NCBI RefSeq assembly: GCF_965204125.1
Contig: NZ_OZ241968.1
Location: 1,674,001 to 1,738,000, forward strand
Length of the DNA stretch: 64,000 nucleotides
From: Poriferisodalis sp965204125
GTDB lineage: Bacteria; Actinomycetota; Acidimicrobiia; Acidimicrobiales; Poriferisodalaceae
Direction of reading: 5' to 3'
The notes below the pieces were generated by a model. It was not told where the DNA came from and ran no database searches. It was given only the letters and a program-made list of their open reading frames with translations. Below, piece by piece: positions 1-7,616 of this stretch; position 1 is the stretch's first letter, and each line of letters opens with the position of its first letter. A program made the translations under genes and the position numbers.

Positions 1-1542
1 GATGCCGTAGGCGGCGGCAATCGCGCCGCCTGGATCATCGAGATCGGCACACAAGCGCAGCACGCGCGGCGCCGGATCTGCGCCGGCGCTGCCGAGGCTT
101 GCCTTCGCCCCGGCTTCTGCCCCGTCAGCGGCGACGGCGATGTCAAAATCGGCACCGCACAGCAGCACGAACTGCGTGTCGTACAGATCCAGCGTTGACG
201 TGGCCCCGTCGAGATCGATCGGCACATGGGGAGCGCGGTGTCCCGGCCGCGCCGTCGGCACATACTCGGATACCGGGTCATCCACCTGCGGGGGCTCAGT
301 GCCGTCAGGAATCAGGCACCCCTCGTCGTACCGCAGCCCCAAGTCCATCCCGAGCCAGTTGCCGTACTGCGTGGAAGCTCGCAGGGCCTCCCGCTTCTGC
401 TCGACAGTGGCCGTGCCAGATTCGACCAACCGCCGGATCCGCCCCACGCTCCGGGAATTCTCACGAGACCGGTCAGCGTTGTACTGGGCGACCGGCGCCC
501 GCTCGCTCTCGTAGGTGTCGAGCAACCCCTCGCCGGCCTGGCCGCCGGCCACCGCCGCGAACTTCCACGCCAGGTTGTGGGCGTCTTGCACCGCCGTGTT
601 CATGCCGAAGCCACCTGTCGGAGGCAGCTGGTGCGCCGCATCACCGATCAGGAACACCCGCCCGTCCCGGAACCGCTCAGCCACCGTCGAGGACATGGCC
701 CAGGGGATGACATCGGTGACCCGCAGGTCGAAGTCCTCGGGAAGATCCGGCCCGATCGAACGCCGGATCCACTCCGCCGCCACCTCAGTGTTGAAGTCCT
801 CCGCCCGGTGCATCGACGGGTCGTAGTTGAGCTGGCACAGCCAACGATTGTCGGTGTCGATCTTCTGAAACACATTGCGGGCCGGGCTTGTCGTCCAGTA
901 CAGCGCAGCGGGGCGATGGTCGGTCCACGGCCCCAGGTCGGCGTAGAACTGGCAGTTGATCATGGTGCCGAAGCTGGCGATGCCGTCCATCTCGATGTCG
1001 AGGCTTCGCCGCACGCTCGACGCCGCGCCGTCGGCACCGACCAGCCAGCGCGCCGTCAGGTGCCGCGTGCCCGATGGTCCGCGCACTTCGGCTGTCACCT
1101 GCTCGTCGCCCTGGGTCACCTCGACCAGCTCGGTGTCCCAGCAGATCTGCACCCCGTCCATGCCCGCCAGCCGGCGCAGCAGGATTTCCTCGATCCGGTC
1201 CTGCGACGTCAGCAGCCACGGCGCCGGCGACAGCTCCACGCCGTCCACGACCGGCTGCACCCCCGTGATCACGCGGCCGATCTCGGTGCCCGCCAGCGTC
1301 TCGCAGTACACGAACTGCTCTGTCCACGGCAGCGGAAGGCTGGCGGCCTCGATCTCATCGAGCACATCCCACTGGCGCATCAGCTCGGCCGTTCGCACGT
1401 TGACCGACCGGGCGCGGGGATGAGGGTTGATGCCGCTGCGACGCTCCACAACGATCGAGTCGAGCCCGAGGCGCCCGAGCAGGATCGCCATCGACAGCCC
1501 CGCCGGCCCCGCACCCGCGATGAGCACAGTGGTATCAGTCAC
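1..1542 (-). CDS. FAD-dependent aromatic-ring monooxygenase (partial, 3' end outside window)
   Basis: The frame is open from a GTG start at 1542 to the window edge (514 codons), so the C-terminus is missing. It shows the three signatures of PheA/TfdB/MhpA-type flavoprotein hydroxylases: an N-terminal dinucleotide fold with GAGPAG near residue 10, the LVGADGA motif near 169, and the flavin-ribityl motif IGDAAHQLPPTGGFGMN near 300. These enzymes hydroxylate phenolic or polyketide rings using NAD(P)H and oxygen. It starts 7 bp after the end of an FMN reductase gene on the same strand, with an alpha/beta hydrolase before that, so the three look like one oxidative operon. The substrate cannot be read from sequence. 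Confidence 0.9.
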   Translation of the reverse strand, partial: MTDTTVLIAGAGPAGLSMAILLGRLGLDSIVVERRSGINPHPRARSVNVRTAELMRQWDVLDEIEAASLPLPWTEQFVYCETLAGTEIGRVITGVQPVVDGVELSPAPWLLTSQDRIEEILLRRLAGMDGVQICWDTELVEVTQGDEQVTAEVRGPSGTRHLTARWLVGADGAASSVRRSLDIEMDGIASFGTMINCQFYADLGPWTDHRPAALYWTTSPARNVFQKIDTDNRWLCQLNYDPSMHRAEDFNTEVAAEWIRRSIGPDLPEDFDLRVTDVIPWAMSSTVAERFRDGRVFLIGDAAHQLPPTGGFGMNTAVQDAHNLAWKFAAVAGGQAGEGLLDTYESERAPVAQYNADRSRENSRSVGRIRRLVESGTATVEQKREALRASTQYGNWLGMDLGLRYDEGCLIPDGTEPPQVDDPVSEYVPTARPGHRAPHVPIDLDGATSTLDLYDTQFVLLCGADFDIAVAADGAEAGAKASLGSAGADPAPRVLRLCADLDDPGGAIAAAYGI

Positions 1543-1549
1543 GGGCGTA

Positions 1550-2116
1550 TTAGGGCAACAGCCCAGACAGCGTGGCCAGGGTCTCCCGTAGCTGGGCATC
1601 GAGGTCGGGATCGGTCAGCGTTCCGCCTTCAGAGTCGAAGTTCTGGCCGAACCGAGGGATGGCCAGACTGGCCAGCACCTCGTTGCCGAAGTAGCCGGCG
1701 AGATGGCCGGCGGTCCGCAGCACGAACCCGCCCCCGCCGCCCCCCGGCGACGTCGACAGCATCACGATCGGCTTGTCGTGGTAGACGCGCATGTCGATCC
1801 GTGACGCCCAGTCGAACACGTTCTTGAACGCAACCGTGTACGAGCCGTTGTGCTCGGCGAACGAGATCAGCAGCGCATCTGCCGCCCCGAGCGTGTTGTA
1901 GAAGTCGTGCGCCGCCTGCGGGATGCCACCCGCCTCCTGCCGATCGATGCTGTAGATCGGCATCTCGAAGTCGTTCAGGTCGAGCGTGCTGATCTCCAGC
2001 GCACCGGCCGGCACGCCCTCGATCTCGCCGTCGGCAAGCAGCCCGATGGCGTAGTCGACAAGCTGACGGTTGATCGACTGGCTGCTGTTGGAGGCGGCAA
2101 AGGCCAAGAGTTTCAT
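1550..2116 (-). CDS. NAD(P)H-dependent FMN reductase
   Basis: A 188-residue flavodoxin-like protein. The N-terminal beta strand is followed by the phosphate-binding loop SNSSQSINRQL and later LISFAEHNGSYTVAFKNVFDW, the pattern of the FMN_red family (SsuE/ArsH/chromate reductase type). The ATG at 2116 is preceded by a GGAGA Shine-Dalgarno and overlaps the stop of the upstream hydrolase by 4 bases (ATGA), which indicates translational coupling. A Gly-rich stretch (SPGGGGGGFV) sits where the NAD(P)H or FMN loop is expected. It may supply reduced flavin, or act as a quinone or azo reductase; its position before a flavin hydroxylase favours a redox partner role but does not prove it. Confidence 0.88.
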   Translation of the reverse strand: MKLLAFAASNSSQSINRQLVDYAIGLLADGEIEGVPAGALEISTLDLNDFEMPIYSIDRQEAGGIPQAAHDFYNTLGAADALLISFAEHNGSYTVAFKNVFDWASRIDMRVYHDKPIVMLSTSPGGGGGGFVLRTAGHLAGYFGNEVLASLAIPRFGQNFDSEGGTLTDPDLDAQLRETLATLSGLLP

Positions 2117-3042
2117 GATGTCTCCGCGTGGGCAGTCTCCGCGTGGGCAGTGTGGCTGATGATCGCATCGATCAGGATCGGCCACAGCGGTTTCGGCAGG
2201 TCGTGGCCCATGTCGCCCACCATCAGCAGGTTGGCACCCGGCACGAGTGCGGCCGTGCGCTCACCGCCGTTCGGCATGATCAGCGGGTCGTCACGGCCGT
2301 GGATCACCAGCGTCGGCACGCCCAGCCGGCGCAGCGCCTCGACCCCGAGCGGCGAGCACCGCACCGCCGCCATCTGTCGGGGGAGGCCCTCGGGGTAGTA
2401 CATGCGGTCGTACGAGGCAGCCACCATCTCGGCCGCCTGGTCGGGGTCGAAGTGGCGGGGGCTAGAGCTGATCTTGCGAGAAGCGACGCTGGCCGCGATG
2501 TACCCCTCGCGGTCGGGCGGCGGCGGTGTTGTCAGCGCCGCCATGGCCTCGGGCGTGGCCTCGAAGTAGCCCGGCTCACGGGTCGTCGACATAATCGACG
2601 TCATCGACAGCACCCGGTCGGGGTGATCGATCGCCGTCTGCTGCACGATCATCCCGCCCATCGACACCCCGGCGATGTGCGCCGTCCCGATGCCCAGATG
2701 GTCGAGCAGTCCGACAGCATCATCGGCGAAGTCGGACAGTGTGTACGGCACCGGCGGCATGCGCTCACCGGCGGCCGCAGCCTTCACGGCAGCCTTGCTC
2801 ACCGCACCGAGGTCCACGTCGACACCGTCCAGGTGCGTCGACAGGCCGACGTCACGGTTGTCGAAGCTCACAACGAATCGCCCCCGCTCGGCGAGCTGCT
2901 CCCGGAAGCCGGGGTACCAACCCAGGATCTGCGACGAGTACCCGTTCACCAGCAGCAGCGCCGGGTCGGCCGGGTCGCCGTGGGTCTCGTAGTAGAGCTC
3001 GATCGCTGTCGCTTCATGGGTGTTGACGGTCGCATACGGCAT
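2113..3042 (-). CDS. Alpha/beta-fold hydrolase
   Basis: A 309-residue protein with the complete alpha/beta hydrolase triad: nucleophile elbow GVSMGG near residue 130, acid in HGRDDP near 248 and histidine in GDMGHDL near 277. The oxyanion region LLVNGYSSQILGW replaces the usual HG motif. The family includes esterases, ring-cleavage product hydrolases and methyl esterases. I start it at ATG 3042 (MPYATVNT) because an AGGAG lies upstream and homology-like sequence begins there; further upstream codons are open but look non-coding. Its last codons contain a perfect 15-bp tandem repeat. It is first in the operon with the FMN reductase and monooxygenase. Confidence 0.88.
   Translation of the reverse strand: MPYATVNTHEATAIELYYETHGDPADPALLLVNGYSSQILGWYPGFREQLAERGRFVVSFDNRDVGLSTHLDGVDVDLGAVSKAAVKAAAAGERMPPVPYTLSDFADDAVGLLDHLGIGTAHIAGVSMGGMIVQQTAIDHPDRVLSMTSIMSTTREPGYFEATPEAMAALTTPPPPDREGYIAASVASRKISSSPRHFDPDQAAEMVAASYDRMYYPEGLPRQMAAVRCSPLGVEALRRLGVPTLVIHGRDDPLIMPNGGERTAALVPGANLLMVGDMGHDLPKPLWPILIDAIISHTAHAETAHAETS
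2121..2150. repeat. 15-bp perfect tandem duplication at a gene junction
   Basis: Two adjacent identical 15-bp units (2121-2135 and 2136-2150). On the minus strand they encode a repeated AHAET at the C-terminus of the hydrolase and duplicate the GGAGA ribosome-binding sequence of the following FMN reductase gene. A recent slippage event is the simplest explanation. Confidence 0.85.
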
Positions 3043-3235
3043 CGTGGGTGCTGCTCCTGCTGGCGACGCGACGGGCAGCGCGTCGGCAGCGCCGAAGAGT
3101 CTGCCGCAAGAACTGCACGCGAGGGCCATCGCAGTACCCGCCACATCGCCGGATGCCGGCCAGCACCATTCAGGCCAGAGATACGTCCGTCAATGTCCTT
3201 TCGTGCGAGCCATGCCGCGCCCTATCGTTCGAGCC

Positions 3236-3640
3236 ATGCGGCGCATGCACATCGGTTTGCAGGTCGACGACCTCGACGAGTCGATCGAGTTCTACACCCG
3301 GCTATTCGGCTGCGAACCCACGATGCGGCGCGCCGACTACGCCAAGTGGATGCTCGACGATCCCCGGGTCAACTTCTCGCTCGACACCCACGGCGACGGG
3401 CCGGCCGGCTCGGCCCACTACGGCATCCAGGTGGAAACGCACGACGAGCTCACCGACCTGCGTTCCCACATCGATGCGGCCGCCCTGCCCCGGTCCGACC
3501 AGGACGACTTGGTGTGCGGCTACCAGCTCCAGCACAAGTCGTGGGTCACCGATCCCAACGGCCTGTGGTGGGAGGCCTTCTTCACCGAAGGTGTGGTGGA
3601 CGAGGGCTACGGCACCGCCGAGATGCCCGATCCCGCCTAG
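3236..3640 (+). CDS. VOC-fold protein of the ArsI/CadI type
   Basis: A 134-residue vicinal-oxygen-chelate protein. The core closely follows the ArsI/CadI pattern: LDESIEFYTRLFGCEPT, DYAKWMLDDPRVNF, and HKSWVTDPNG followed by WEAF. The metal-binding His-His-Glu set is present (MHIG, HYGIQV, WEAF). ArsI carbon-arsenic lyases bind trivalent organoarsenicals with a Cys-Cys pair in the loop before KSWVTDP; here that place reads VCGYQ, so only one cysteine remains. A different substrate or a non-lyase role is therefore possible. The ATG at 3236 was chosen over upstream open codons because the fold starts there; ATG 3245 is an alternative. It lies alone, convergent with the next gene. Confidence 0.8.
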   Translation: MRRMHIGLQVDDLDESIEFYTRLFGCEPTMRRADYAKWMLDDPRVNFSLDTHGDGPAGSAHYGIQVETHDELTDLRSHIDAAALPRSDQDDLVCGYQLQHKSWVTDPNGLWWEAFFTEGVVDEGYGTAEMPDPA

Positions 3641-3645
3641 CTGAA

Positions 3646-4614
3646 CTACAGGTACACCGGCTGCGCTCGTCGCCGCCTCGGGTTGAGCGGGTTCGGCACG
3701 AACATCGGCACCGCAGCCTGGTAGCGGCTGTACGCGGGGTACCTCTCGCCCGAGATCTGCTCAGTGAGCCTCGTCGAGACCGCGAACAGCAGCAGCAGGA
3801 TCACCCAGCCCAGCCCGGTCCAGTGCCACAGCCGGCCCGACGCCGAGATCGCGAACAGGTAGAACACGATCCACATGGCCTGCTCGCAGGTGCAGTTGGG
3901 ATGGCGGCAGTAGCGGAACAGCCCCTCGGTGAGGAACGGCCGCTCCACCTCGGCGCCCTCGGCCACGAGCCGGGCCTTGTTCTGCTGGAACCGCCACACC
4001 TGCTGATCGGCGATGGTTTCGAGCACCAGCAGCACCACGAACGCCACGATCGCGACGTAGTCCAGCCAGCCCAGCGGCACGTCGGCGTGCTGCCACGCCT
4101 GGTGCACCGGCGACGTGAACAGCCAGATGAGCGCCATCTGGCCGAACGACACGAAGAGCACGTTGAATGTCTGGAAGCCCACCTCGCCGATCTGTCGGCC
4201 GAGAACTCGCCGCTGGCTGATCTGCTCTCGGAGATAGGTCCATCGGTAATCCTCGCTGTCGGCTCGCCACCCGCCCCGGCGGATGAGGTTGAAGGTGAGC
4301 CGTGCACCCCACGCGCTCGCCAGCGCCGTCATCACCGCGACCCGGGCCGATCCGAATCCCACGTCGGCGAGAACGATCCCGCAGTACAGCGCCGGCACAA
4401 TCGACCACAGCCGGTCCACCCAGGAGGCGTCCCGGGTCAGGATCGACGCCATCCAGCTCAGCACCGCCACCGCCGTGCACGCTCCCAGCGCCACGCCATA
4501 GGGCGTGCCGACGAGGGGATGGTCGATATCGGGATAGACGGTGACGCCGAGCACCACCGCCACCGCTCCGATGGCGACAACGCCGGCCCATCCGGGCACG
4601 CCGGCGCGGATCAC
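3646..4614 (-). CDS. DUF1295 / steroid-reductase-fold membrane protein
   Basis: A 322-residue integral membrane protein with about seven hydrophobic segments. The C-terminal third carries the DUF1295/ICMT-like signature (ERPFLTEGLFRYCRHPN, then EQAMW and SGERYPAYSRYQ), related to 3-oxo-5-alpha-steroid 4-dehydrogenase and isoprenylcysteine methyltransferase folds. The usual HPNYFGE is HPNCTCE here. Members are thought to reduce or methylate lipid substrates with NADPH or SAM. No operon partner is obvious: the VOC gene converges on it, and the next gene upstream begins after 84 bp. Confidence 0.85.
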   Translation of the reverse strand: MIRAGVPGWAGVVAIGAVAVVLGVTVYPDIDHPLVGTPYGVALGACTAVAVLSWMASILTRDASWVDRLWSIVPALYCGIVLADVGFGSARVAVMTALASAWGARLTFNLIRRGGWRADSEDYRWTYLREQISQRRVLGRQIGEVGFQTFNVLFVSFGQMALIWLFTSPVHQAWQHADVPLGWLDYVAIVAFVVLLVLETIADQQVWRFQQNKARLVAEGAEVERPFLTEGLFRYCRHPNCTCEQAMWIVFYLFAISASGRLWHWTGLGWVILLLLFAVSTRLTEQISGERYPAYSRYQAAVPMFVPNPLNPRRRRAQPVYL

Positions 4615-4698
4615 GGCCTTATCCGTTTGCCCGAATCATGGTTGCCCAATCAGCCGGAACGAACCGGGCCCCCGAACAGCAGCACTCCGGATCGGAAC

Positions 4699-5595
4699 TC
4701 AGTTGCAGAGACCCTGCGCGCTGACGCCGCGATCGATGTAGCACATCAGGGTGCCCTCGACGTTGCGCATCGTGAACGTCCCGTCGCTGTTGCGGGTGGC
4801 GAACACGCGCAGCCGGAAGCCGCGGATGGAATCGTCGGGCTGACCGACGATGTCCATCGTGACCTCGCTGAGTTCGCCGACGGTCGGCTCGCCCGAGATC
4901 CTCACTCGCGATTCGGGTTCCTCCGATGCCACGGCCCCTGCGACGGTGCGTCCCAGCGCCGCCAGATTCGCCGCGCTGGGCGCTTGGCCGAGGCGCGCCA
5001 CGATCTCGGTCGTGGTGTCGACGGTGGCGCCCAGCGGAGTCACGTAGTCGCCGCTGACCCAGCCGATCACACCGGCTGCGTGCACTTCGTGCCACAGCAC
5101 GCCGGACACCTCTTGCCTCGTGCCGGTGGGAACGATGCCGGTGCCCGTCGAGTCGAGCTTGGCCACGATCTGACCGCCCGGCTCTTCGCGCACATTGAGC
5201 GTGCTGTCGTAGCCGATGCCCACGACCGACAGCACCAGGCGCTGCTCAGCCTCTTCGCCGGTTTCAGCCGCCGTCGTGGCCGTCACGACCTGCTGCCCGG
5301 CCGTTGTCGTGGGCGCGGGCGGCAGCGTCTGGACCGTGCCGATGGTGGTGGTGGGAATCGGCGCCGGTGCGGTTGCCACGGGTGCCGACGTGGCGGCGGT
5401 GGCCTCAGGCTGGTCATCGACGGCAGCAACGCTGTCGTCGTCGGAGTCTCCGAGGGCGACCACCAGTGCCGCGATCGCCACGATGAGCGCGAGCAACGCG
5501 ACGCCCAGCGGCAGTCGATCCTTCAGCGCGATGAGACCTTCAGAAGGCGCGCGCTCCATGCCATGCGGCTCTGGAAAATCAGTTGGACCGGTCAT
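4699..5595 (-). CDS. Membrane-anchored SH3-domain protein
   Basis: A 298-residue protein. A short cytoplasmic N-terminus is followed by one transmembrane helix (LPLGVALLALIVAIAALVVAL), a long Thr/Ala/Pro-rich linker and a bacterial SH3b domain (LNVREEPGGQIVAKL through GVLWHEVHAAGVIGWVSGDYV). A C-terminal region with two cysteines (LMCY, GLCN) probably forms a disulfide outside the cell. SH3b domains usually bind cell-wall peptide or serve as adapters. The start at ATG 5595 overlaps the end of the FxsA gene by 17 bases, so the two are probably co-transcribed. Confidence 0.82.
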   Translation of the reverse strand: MTGPTDFPEPHGMERAPSEGLIALKDRLPLGVALLALIVAIAALVVALGDSDDDSVAAVDDQPEATAATSAPVATAPAPIPTTTIGTVQTLPPAPTTTAGQQVVTATTAAETGEEAEQRLVLSVVGIGYDSTLNVREEPGGQIVAKLDSTGTGIVPTGTRQEVSGVLWHEVHAAGVIGWVSGDYVTPLGATVDTTTEIVARLGQAPSAANLAALGRTVAGAVASEEPESRVRISGEPTVGELSEVTMDIVGQPDDSIRGFRLRVFATRNSDGTFTMRNVEGTLMCYIDRGVSAQGLCN

Positions 5596-6049
5596 CGGTG
5601 TCCTTCGTGTAGCTCTCGGCGTCGAGGGGGGAGCCGAAGCGACGAGGACCGCCAGGACTGCCCTGTGCGCCAGGCCAGCCAGCGATATCGACTCGCTTGG
5701 CATAGCGACGCACGAGTATCGAGAGTACGACCTTGCGGGTCGGCGGAAAGAGCATGATCAGACCGGCAGCATCGGTCAGGAAGCCGGGTGTGAGCATGAA
5801 CGCGCCGGCCAGCAGGATCAACATCCCGTTCACGAGTTCCTTGCCGGGAATCTCGCCCTGTGCCAAGCGGGTGCGGATCTGGTTCAGCACGCCGAGCCCG
5901 GAGCGCCGCACCATCCAGGCACCCACGACGGACACCACGACCAGCAGCAGGATGGTCTGGCCGGCGCCGAGCCCGCCCGCCACCTGCACGATCACGAACA
6001 GTTCCAGCAGCGGCACCGATATGAGCAACAGGATGAGCACCGCCAGCAC
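5579..6049 (-). CDS. fxsA: FxsA-family membrane protein
   Basis: About 156 residues. It has two or three hydrophobic helices, the FxsA core (ISVPLLELFVIVQVAGG, VGAWMVRRSGLGVLNQI, GAFMLTPGFLTDAAGLIMLFPPTR) and a charged cytoplasmic tail. FxsA is a small inner-membrane protein known for suppressing F-plasmid exclusion of phage T7 in E. coli; its general function is unclear. GTG 6049 is chosen because a -10-like TAGGGT lies exactly 7 bases upstream, giving a leaderless start; GTG 6058 in the same frame is the alternative. The promoter region is nearly identical to that of the serpin gene just upstream. Confidence 0.85.
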   Translation of the reverse strand: MLAVLILLLISVPLLELFVIVQVAGGLGAGQTILLLVVVSVVGAWMVRRSGLGVLNQIRTRLAQGEIPGKELVNGMLILLAGAFMLTPGFLTDAAGLIMLFPPTRKVVLSILVRRYAKRVDIAGWPGAQGSPGGPRRFGSPLDAESYTKDTDDRSN

Positions 6050-6052
6050 GCC

Positions 6053-6089
6053 GCCCACCCTACGGCTGCCCGCCGGGTCCGCTCCGTCA
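6053..6089 (-). repeat. 37-bp promoter repeat, copy A (before fxsA)
   Basis: This segment is 36/37 identical to 7413-7449. Both copies sit in the same orientation and at the same distance from a GTG start. It contains TAGGGT (6057-6062 on the minus strand), a plausible -10, followed by exactly 7 bases and GTG. Nothing resembling TTGACA stands at 17 bp, so -35 recognition is unclear. Confidence 0.75.
6057..6062 (-). promoter_or_regulatory. -10 hexamer TAGGGT for leaderless fxsA
   Basis: The hexamer is followed by 7 bases and the GTG at 6049. No Shine-Dalgarno is seen. This is the geometry expected if transcription begins at the start codon. Confidence 0.5.
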
Positions 6090-6110
6090 CGTCACGTCAG
6101 GGCCGGAGAG

Positions 6111-7409
6111 TCACGCTGCCGGATGAACGAGGCGCCCGATGAAGAGCACTGCTTGTGTCTCGCGGTGGATGATCGCCCACAGGAAGGGCCGGTCGGCGAC
6201 CACCGTCAGATCTGGCGGCGGGGGCATGGACTCGGCGAACGCCATGGCTGTTGCTGCGGCCGCTTCGGTGCCCTTCTCATCGACGATCACCTTGGCGCTG
6301 TGCAGCGCAGAGGTGATGAAGATGCCGGGCGCGATGCCGTCGAACGATGCGCCGGCACAGAACCCTTGCGGGCAGAGCCATTTGAAGAGATCGGCTGGCG
6401 GCAGCGTCTGCTCCCACTTCGGCATGGTGATCTTGACTGTGCCCGAAAGCGCAATGCTGGACAGCTCGGTCAGAGCTGCGGCGTCGAGCGATGCTTCAAC
6501 GGCAGCGAGGCCGTCGGGAGCGTGGGGGACGATGAGCCACATGGCCAATTCGCTTCTGACATAGGGAAGTTCCACGGCATCGGCGTCGTCCATCAGGACG
6601 TAGCGGCGATCCACCGCTTCGTGATCGCGCATGAACGGCACGGTCACCGTCTGGCCAGAGTTGGTGGTGAACTCGCCGTCGCGGGTGAGGTCTGCCAGGA
6701 AGGGCTCCAGCCAGTCGGCCTTGAGGTAGACGGTGTTCACCAGGATCAATTCCTGATCTTGGACTGTGGCTTGGTTGACGATGGCGGGGATGAGGCCGCG
6801 GGTGCGCCCTGACACCCACTCGTTGATGACAGCGGCCGCCGAGTCGCCGTCGGCCGTGTCGACCGGTTGCATCGTCGCGCCGTAGTGCAAGGCGGCCGTC
6901 TCGAGGAACTCGGCCAGCGGCGAGAATTCGTCATCGGGGAAGAGGCGGTTGGCTACTTCCACAGTGTTCGGCGCAACCGAAGCTTCGGCCAGCATGAGAT
7001 CGACCGCATTGGCAGCGCTGTGGCTGCCCTCCTCGGGGAACTCGAAGATGTCATCGAGCACTGCTGCGGAGTCGGCTGACGCGCCGGCCCGGCTCAGGCT
7101 GAAGGCGACGCCGATGCTCATCGGGCTGGACACTGCGTTGCCCTCGAGGTGCCGGTGGAATTCCCATCCCGCCGCGTTCACCCCCGCGACCCACTCAGCC
7201 GTCGGAGCACCGCGGTCAGCGGCCAAACGATCAGTGACCGGCTCGATGGCTGCGGGAACGACGGGCTCGGAAGCAGTTGCATCGGCAGTGGACAGCGCTG
7301 CGGGAGCGTCTCCTCCGTCGGCCGCGGGGTCACCGGCGTCCGTCGAGGTGCCGCAAGCCACAGCCATGATGCCGACCAGCACCAGCGACCCCTTCAGTCG
7401 CACCCGCAC
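6111..7409 (-). CDS. Serpin-family protease inhibitor lipoprotein
   Basis: A 432-residue secreted protein. It has a short signal peptide ending in a lipobox (VGIMAVACG), a low-complexity linker and then a full serpin domain: SSPMSIGVAFSLSRAGA, ILVNTVYLKADW, LPYVRSELAMWLIVP and a C-terminal RPFLWAIIHRETQAVLFIGRL. The reactive-centre loop has an intact inhibitory hinge (VDEKGTEAAAATAMAFAE); counting from the hinge puts P1 near the Ser of AES-MPPPP. Serpins trap serine or cysteine proteases by loop insertion. It probably sits on the outer face of the membrane and protects against extracellular proteases. The GTG at 7409 lies 7 bases after a TAGGGT -10 (leaderless); GTG 7403 and 7418 are in-frame alternatives. 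Confidence 0.9.
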   Translation of the reverse strand: MRVRLKGSLVLVGIMAVACGTSTDAGDPAADGGDAPAALSTADATASEPVVPAAIEPVTDRLAADRGAPTAEWVAGVNAAGWEFHRHLEGNAVSSPMSIGVAFSLSRAGASADSAAVLDDIFEFPEEGSHSAANAVDLMLAEASVAPNTVEVANRLFPDDEFSPLAEFLETAALHYGATMQPVDTADGDSAAAVINEWVSGRTRGLIPAIVNQATVQDQELILVNTVYLKADWLEPFLADLTRDGEFTTNSGQTVTVPFMRDHEAVDRRYVLMDDADAVELPYVRSELAMWLIVPHAPDGLAAVEASLDAAALTELSSIALSGTVKITMPKWEQTLPPADLFKWLCPQGFCAGASFDGIAPGIFITSALHSAKVIVDEKGTEAAAATAMAFAESMPPPPDLTVVADRPFLWAIIHRETQAVLFIGRLVHPAA

Positions 7410-7412
7410 CCT

Positions 7413-7449
7413 GCCCACCCTACGGCTGCCCGCCGGGTCCGCTCTGTCA
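7413..7449 (-). repeat. 37-bp promoter repeat, copy B (before serpin)
   Basis: This is the partner of 6053-6089 with one mismatch. It carries TAGGGT at 7417-7422 (minus strand) with GTG 7409 seven bases later. The duplication suggests that the serpin and fxsA genes share control. Confidence 0.75.
7417..7422 (-). promoter_or_regulatory. -10 hexamer TAGGGT for leaderless serpin gene
   Basis: The hexamer plus 7 bases leads to GTG 7409, with no ribosome-binding site. The layout is identical to the fxsA promoter. Confidence 0.5.
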
Positions 7450-7616
7450 GGCCCAGCGGCGGGATGGTCGAATACGCACGACGCCGCGCTGCGCGCGAGC
7501 CGTAAGTTGTCGGGTCGCTGACGGGTCGAGAGGCTGCGCTGTGATCGAGTCCTACCTTGCTGGCGTGCCGTGCTGTCATGCCGTGCCGTCGTCGCCGTGG
7601 TGAGGGAGACCGAGCT

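Noticed and set aside
226..1827. Plus-strand open frame opposite the FAD monooxygenase
   Set aside because: Antisense shadow of a gene with clear flavoprotein motifs; no domain of its own.
2128..5757. A plus-strand open frame of about 1200 codons
   Set aside because: It lies opposite several well-supported minus-strand genes, is rich in Arg/His/Pro/Gln and has no recognisable domain. It is a high-GC shadow.
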